Shown here piece by piece: positions 14,038 through 16,965 of a DNA stretch of 16,965 nucleotides. Both the position numbers and the translations under genes were made by a program. Each line of letters opens with the position of its first letter. Position 1 is the stretch's first letter. A model generated the notes under the pieces. The model was not told the DNA's origin and did no database searches. It was given only the letters and a program-made list of their open reading frames with translations. This stretch comes from DATAXV01 sp036272915 (GTDB lineage: Bacteria > Chloroflexota > Dormibacteria > Dormibacterales > Dormibacteraceae): assembly GCA_036272915.1 (NCBI GenBank), contig DATAXV010000061.1, forward strand, positions 1 to 16,965, given 5' to 3'.

Positions 14038-14334
14038 GCGCCACGATCCTGTATCGGTAGGCGCCGGGCCCTTGCTCATGCGGTCCGAGCCCTCCTGGTC
14101 GTCCGGCCACCTGGGCACCAGTGCTGGGATCGCGCGGTCCTCTCCAGCCTCCGTCCACCAGGAGGGGGTGCTGGAAGGCATCCTGTCGGCGAGGATCAGG
14201 CCGCGGAAGGGAAACGCCGCCCGGCAGAACCGCCCCCACCGAGACGAGTCGATTCGCCCTGCAACGGGCATCGCGGCTTCTTGGTCCCGATCCCGCAGAT
14301 GGTGCGGGACCGGGGTCGGGGGATGTGTGGTTGG
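14038..14334. other. Intergenic region between convergent units
   Basis: About 300 bp between the stop of the zinc-protein gene and the stop of the minus-strand AhpD-like gene. I see no gene in it. The only structure is a hairpin at 14291-14309. Longer open frames crossing it lack starts with ribosome sites and recognisable domains. Confidence 0.5.
14291..14309. terminator. Hairpin downstream of the AhpD-like gene
   Basis: TCCCGCA (14291-14297) and TGCGGGA (14303-14309) form a perfect 7-bp stem with a 5-nt loop, 26 nt past the minus-strand stop at 14335. An alternative outer pairing GGTCCCG/CGGGACC overlaps it. No T-tract follows, so it is a weak terminator candidate. Confidence 0.35.
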
Positions 14335-14802
14335 TTACCAGCGCTGCCCGGCGGGTTGGGCGGTGATGACGTTGAGGCGGTTCCAGGCGTTGATCCCGGC
14401 GATCTCGAGCGTCAGCGCCGCCAGCTGGCGCTCGTCAAAGTGTCGAGCGGCCTCCTCCCAGATCTCATCGGGGACAGGGGTGCTGCGGTCGCTGAGGCGA
14501 GTCCCCGCCTCGGTCAGAGCGAGCGCGGCCCGCTCGGCCGGCGTGAAGTGGGGCGAGTCACGCCATGCGGCCACAGCGAAGATGCGATCGTCGTCCGCTC
14601 CGGACTTCCTGAGGTCGCGCGAGTGCATCTCGACGCACACGCTGCAGCCGTTGATCTGGCTGGCCCGCAGCTCCACGAGCGCGGCGATCTCGTCGGGCAG
14701 GACTCCGCGCGCCGACATGCTCACCTTGCGCAGCCCTTCCATCGATTCCGGGAAGAGCATGACGGGGTGGGTGATCCGGGCCTTTCCGATCTCGGTAGCC
14801 AT
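14335..14802 (-). CDS. AhpD/carboxymuconolactone decarboxylase-family protein
   Basis: A 155-aa all-helical protein of the CMD/AhpD family. The peroxidase-type motif C53-S-V-C56-V-E-M-H60 follows LVELRASQINGC, as in alkylhydroperoxidase-like members that reduce peroxides through the CxxC pair. The C-terminus has LTLEIAGINAWNRLNVITAQP. The start ATG at 14802 has AAGGAG six nt upstream; the much longer upstream open frame is antisense to the sigma gene and is not real. It is divergent from an ECF41-type sigma factor, and CMD proteins are the known neighbours and targets of that sigma group. Whether it acts on peroxides or another substrate is not visible. The true electron donor is unknown. Confidence 0.9.
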   Translation of the reverse strand: MATEIGKARITHPVMLFPESMEGLRKVSMSARGVLPDEIAALVELRASQINGCSVCVEMHSRDLRKSGADDDRIFAVAAWRDSPHFTPAERAALALTEAGTRLSDRSTPVPDEIWEEAARHFDERQLAALTLEIAGINAWNRLNVITAQPAGQRW

Positions 14803-14829
14803 GGTTCTCTCCTTGGTTGGGCGGCCGGC

Positions 14830-14856
14830 TGTCACACCTGCCCGCCACGGGCTGTC
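14830..14856 (+). promoter_or_regulatory. ECF41-type promoter motif
   Basis: TGTCACA (14830-14836), 16 bp, then TGTC (14853-14856). The published ECF41 promoter consensus, from memory, is TGTCACA-N16-CGTC, so this matches at 10 of 11 positions with exact spacing. It points towards the sigma gene and ends 36 bp before its GTG, which suggests autoregulation. I do not see a matching copy facing the AhpD-like gene. Confidence 0.55.
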
Positions 14857-14892
14857 TAATCGGTATGACCAGCGGCCCGGGAGGAATGTGAC

Positions 14893-15747
14893 GTGGCGCA
14901 GCCGGAGGCGCTCGGCGAGCGCTTCGAATCGCAGCGGACCCGCCTGCGGGCGATCGCTTACCGGATGCTCGGGTCGTTGAGCGAGGCCGAGGATGCGGTC
15001 CAGGAGACGTGGCTCCGGTTCGCCCGCGAGGGTGACGAGATCAGGAACCTCCCGGCCTGGCTGACGACGGTCGTGACCCGGATCTGCCTCAACGTGCTCC
15101 AGGCTCGCCGCGTACGGCGCGAGGAGCCGCTGGTCGAGGGTGGTGGGACCCTGCCGGAGGTCAGCATGGCCACCCTGGACCCCGAGCACGAGGCGGTGCT
15201 CGCGGACTCGGTCGGGCTCGCCCTGCAGGTTGTGCTGGACGCGCTCTCCCCGCCCGAGCGGGTGGCCTTCGTGCTTCACGACCTCTTCTCGGTGCCGTTC
15301 GACGACATCGCGGAGATGGTGGGTCGCTCCACGGTGGCGGTCCGCCAGCTCGCCAGCAGGGGCCGGCGGCGAGTGGCCGGCCGCCCCGTGCCCGACTCCG
15401 ACCTCACGCGCCAGTGGGACGTGGTCGGCGCTTACTATGCCGCCGCCCGCGACGGCGACTTCCACCGCCTGCTCGAGCTGCTCGATCCCGATGTCGTGCT
15501 CCGCATGGAGGGAGGGGCCGCGCCCGGCGCGTCGAGGCTGATCCATGGCGCCACCGAGGTCGCCAAGAGGTCGTCGAGCGGGGCCCGGGCGGGGCGGCGG
15601 GCGCGGATGGCTCTGGTCAACGGCACCGCCGGCGCTGTCATCTTCGAGGGCGACCACCCGGTCGCCGTGCTCAGCTACACGGTCGTGGGCTCCAGGATCG
15701 TGGAGATCGAGATACTCAACGATCCCGAGCAGCTCCGGCGCCTTTGA
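14893..15747 (+). CDS. ECF41/SigJ-type sigma factor with SnoaL-like domain
   Basis: A 284-aa extracytoplasmic-function sigma factor. Region sigma2 (about 8-75) has LRAIAYRMLGSLSEAEDAVQ and ETWLRF. Region sigma4 (about 115-165) has LSPPERVAFVLHDLFSVPFD and IAEMVGRSTVAVRQLASRGR. The remaining 110 residues form a SnoaL/NTF2-like domain (RQWDVVGAYYAAARDGDFHR, LLELLDPDVVLRMEGG) ending in NDPEQLRRL, comparable to the NPDKL-type end of ECF41 proteins. In this group the C-terminal domain replaces an anti-sigma factor and tunes activity. The usual DGGG-type segment after VVL appears as RMEGGAAP, slightly degenerate. The GTG start has GGGAGGA 7 nt before it. It is divergent from its expected target, the AhpD-like gene. 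Confidence 0.92.
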   Translation: MAQPEALGERFESQRTRLRAIAYRMLGSLSEAEDAVQETWLRFAREGDEIRNLPAWLTTVVTRICLNVLQARRVRREEPLVEGGGTLPEVSMATLDPEHEAVLADSVGLALQVVLDALSPPERVAFVLHDLFSVPFDDIAEMVGRSTVAVRQLASRGRRRVAGRPVPDSDLTRQWDVVGAYYAAARDGDFHRLLELLDPDVVLRMEGGAAPGASRLIHGATEVAKRSSSGARAGRRARMALVNGTAGAVIFEGDHPVAVLSYTVVGSRIVEIEILNDPEQLRRL

Positions 15748-15799
15748 CGAGTGCGGATCGCCGGGTCCACGGAGGGTGCGGCACCGGCACCCCTCTCCC

Positions 15800-15815
15800 G
15801 GCGTCGCCCGACGCC
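15800..15815. terminator. GC-rich hairpin downstream of sigma gene
   Basis: GGCGTCG (15800-15806) and CGACGCC (15809-15815) are inverted repeats, forming a realistic 6-bp stem with a GCCC loop about 50 nt past the sigma stop. No T-tract follows. It may help end the sigma transcript or may be chance in GC-rich DNA. Confidence 0.3.
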
Positions 15816-15978
15816 GCCGCGGCGCGGGCGGTTCGGTTCATGAGGGAGGACCCCTCTGTCCGAGCCGGTGGCGGTCGTGCCGGCCAGCCGACGAAGGCGG
15901 AGACGCCGGCAACCGCGTCTCAGGTGGCGGAGCCACGTGGGTCCACCAAGAGATGAGGACCACGGCAAATGTGAACGA

Positions 15979-16054
15979 TGGAGCGGGAGACGGGACTCGA
16001 ACCCGCTACCTCAACCTTGGGAAGGTCGCACTCTACCAGGTGAGCTACTCCCGC
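15979..16054 (-). tRNA. tRNA-Gly (anticodon CCC), CCA encoded
   Basis: On the minus strand the acceptor stem GCGGGAG/CTCCCGC closes a full cloverleaf: D arm GCTC...GAGT, anticodon stem CGACC/GGTTG with loop TTCCCAA (anticodon CCC, at 16021-16019), a 5-nt variable loop, and T arm GCGGG TTCGAGT CCCGT. The discriminator is U73 and is followed directly by CCA in the DNA (15981-15979). It decodes GGG glycine codons. It stands alone between the sigma-factor gene and the membrane protein gene, with no intact integrase nearby. Confidence 0.96.
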
Positions 16055-16144
16055 TCGAGGGCGGCGGCCCGGAGGCCGTCGCGTCTGATCCGCAATCCTA
16101 CCATCCGCCCGCCGATCGACCCAGCCGCGTAGGCATTCTGGCGA

Positions 16145-16174
16145 TTGGAACCTGGTGCCCCCCGCCCCCATACT
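16145..16174 (+). promoter_or_regulatory. Promoter with leaderless start at 16182
   Basis: TTGGAA (16145-16150), an 18-bp spacer, then CATACT (16169-16174), with 7 nt between the -10 and the ATG at 16182. Each box matches the sigma-70 consensus at four of six positions. Confidence 0.45.
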
Positions 16175-16181
16175 GTTGGGG

Positions 16182-16886
16182 ATGGGCGGAGCAGCCCCGA
16201 GGAGGAGGGACCGGGACGTCTGGGCTCCCGTGGAGGATCAGCATGTCCCGATCGCGGTGAGGGCGCGCTCAGGCGCGCCGGTAAACCTGGTCTGGCTCGC
16301 CGTCGCCGTGGTGCTGGTCGGCGCGATCGTCGCGGTCGGCGTCTTCTGGGCCAACGCGCAGCGCTGGCAGCAGCAGGCGTCGACGAATCAGGTGGCCGCC
16401 CAGCAGGCCCAGCGCCAGCTCGCCCGCCAGGCCAAGCGGGCGGCCGCGCTCCAGAGCCAGGTGGCCCAGCTCAAGCACCAGAACCAGACCCTCCAGGGGG
16501 AGGCGGCGAACCCCACGCTCTCGATCTGGAACAGCTGCTCCGGGCCGTGCGACCTCGGCCCCGACAAGGTCCGCGTCGGAGGAGTGCCGGACACCTTCGT
16601 CCTCCACGTGACCTTCACCGCCTCGGTGCCCATCACCCTGTACTTCCTGACCCTCCAGCAGTGGGAGGAGTACGACCGCTGCGGATTCGACGTCGGCTGC
16701 GTGCAGGGCTCCTACTACGGCTACTCGGCCTCCAGCTCGGAGACGATCAACTTCGACGGCGCCAGGGGCTGCGCCGACTACGTCTACGTCCTCGCCGCCA
16801 CCCAGGAGGGGACGATGCAGCCCAACGTGACCGCAACCTACAGTCCGGCCAGCCAGGCCACGGGCATCTGCGCGCAGAACCCCTGA
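16182..16886 (+). CDS. Membrane-anchored coiled-coil protein, Cys-rich outer domain
   Basis: A 234-aa protein of no family I recognise. Residues 1-32 are a charged cytoplasmic tail. About residues 33-57 are one transmembrane helix (NLVWLAVAVVLVGAIVAVGV). About residues 60-105 form a Gln/Ala/Lys/Arg-rich coiled coil (QQASTNQVAAQQAQRQLA, QSQVAQLKHQNQTLQ). The rest is a Ser/Thr/aromatic-rich beta-like domain with six cysteines (NSCSGPCDLG, DRCGFDVGCVQGSYYG, ARGCADYVYV, TGICAQNP), probably disulfide-bonded outside the membrane. The ATG at 16182 is preferred because a promoter sits just before it; an in-frame GTG at 16155 would lie inside that promoter. The DivIC/FtsL-like outline (TM plus coiled coil) is only superficial. 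A surface sensor or adhesin role is a guess. Confidence 0.75.
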   Translation: MGGAAPRRRDRDVWAPVEDQHVPIAVRARSGAPVNLVWLAVAVVLVGAIVAVGVFWANAQRWQQQASTNQVAAQQAQRQLARQAKRAAALQSQVAQLKHQNQTLQGEAANPTLSIWNSCSGPCDLGPDKVRVGGVPDTFVLHVTFTASVPITLYFLTLQQWEEYDRCGFDVGCVQGSYYGYSASSSETINFDGARGCADYVYVLAATQEGTMQPNVTATYSPASQATGICAQNP

Positions 16887-16965
16887 TCCGCGAAGACGCC
16901 ACCCTCCGTCCCCCTGACGGCGCTGTTGGTGTTCGCGGGTGCGGGAGCGTCGCCTGAGGCCTCCC

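Noticed and set aside
14803..15657. N-terminal extension of the AhpD-like frame to 440 codons
   Set aside because: Antisense to the sigma factor; the ATG at 14802 has a good ribosome site and the normal family length.
1..16965. CRISPR array, phage genes, toxin-antitoxin pair or integrated element at the tRNA
   Set aside because: No regularly spaced repeats, no phage structural or integrase motifs and no duplicated tRNA 3' end were seen.

Overview
This is a high-GC bacterial chromosomal window of about 17 kb. It looks like a soil-type lineage near Actinomycetota or Chloroflexota/Dormibacterota. The support is indirect: a bacterial type-A-like rnpB, a mycobacterial-style formylglycine-generating enzyme, a TB7.3-like biotinyl protein, an ECF41/SigJ-type sigma factor, and frequent GTG/TTG starts. 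The sequence alone does not fix the phylum. No phage, CRISPR array or intact mobile element is visible.

Layout. (1) 1-1989: the N-terminal remnant of an IS-type transposase, then a minus-strand formylglycine-generating enzyme with both active-site cysteines, then about 420 bp with no convincing gene. (2) 1990-6622, all minus strand: a dense cluster mobA - etfB - etfA - small biotinyl protein - trmK-like - C4 zinc-ribbon coiled-coil protein (CdsZ type) - RNase HI - rnpB. Three of the junctions are 4-base stop/start overlaps (GTGA, ATGA, GTGA), so most of the protein genes are probably one transcript. (3) 6661-9427: an unrecognised 191-aa gene, a convergent 68-aa small ORF, and an ACS-family acyl-CoA synthetase. 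(4) 9434-12235, minus strand: a family-A DNA polymerase with a 3'-5' exonuclease domain but no 5' nuclease domain, and a transglutaminase-like protease-fold protein. (5) 12429-14037, plus strand: a three-gene redox operon of a cytosolic sulfite-oxidase/MsrP-like molybdoenzyme, a ferredoxin-reductase-like flavoprotein and a small C4 zinc protein. (6) 14335-15747: an AhpD/carboxymuconolactone-decarboxylase protein divergent from an ECF41-type sigma factor with a SnoaL-like C-terminal domain, with a TGTCACA-type promoter element between them. (7) 15979-16886: tRNA-Gly(CCC) and a membrane-anchored coiled-coil protein with a cysteine-rich external domain.

How genes fit together. ETF alpha/beta take electrons from flavin dehydrogenases, and the acyl-CoA synthetase would feed such pathways. 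TrmK, the zinc-ribbon protein, RNase HI and RNase P RNA form an RNA-maintenance block. The sulfite-oxidase-like enzyme, flavoprotein and zinc protein form a likely NAD(P)H-driven cytosolic reductase. The sigma factor probably controls the CxxC peroxidase-like gene and/or itself.

The most notable signals are the redox operon, the ECF41 module and its promoter motif, a recurrent arrangement in which a -10 box lies 6-10 nt before a start codon (leaderless mRNAs), the exonuclease-less PolA, and the mixed ETF/biotinyl/RNA operon. Nothing here proves a wholly new system.
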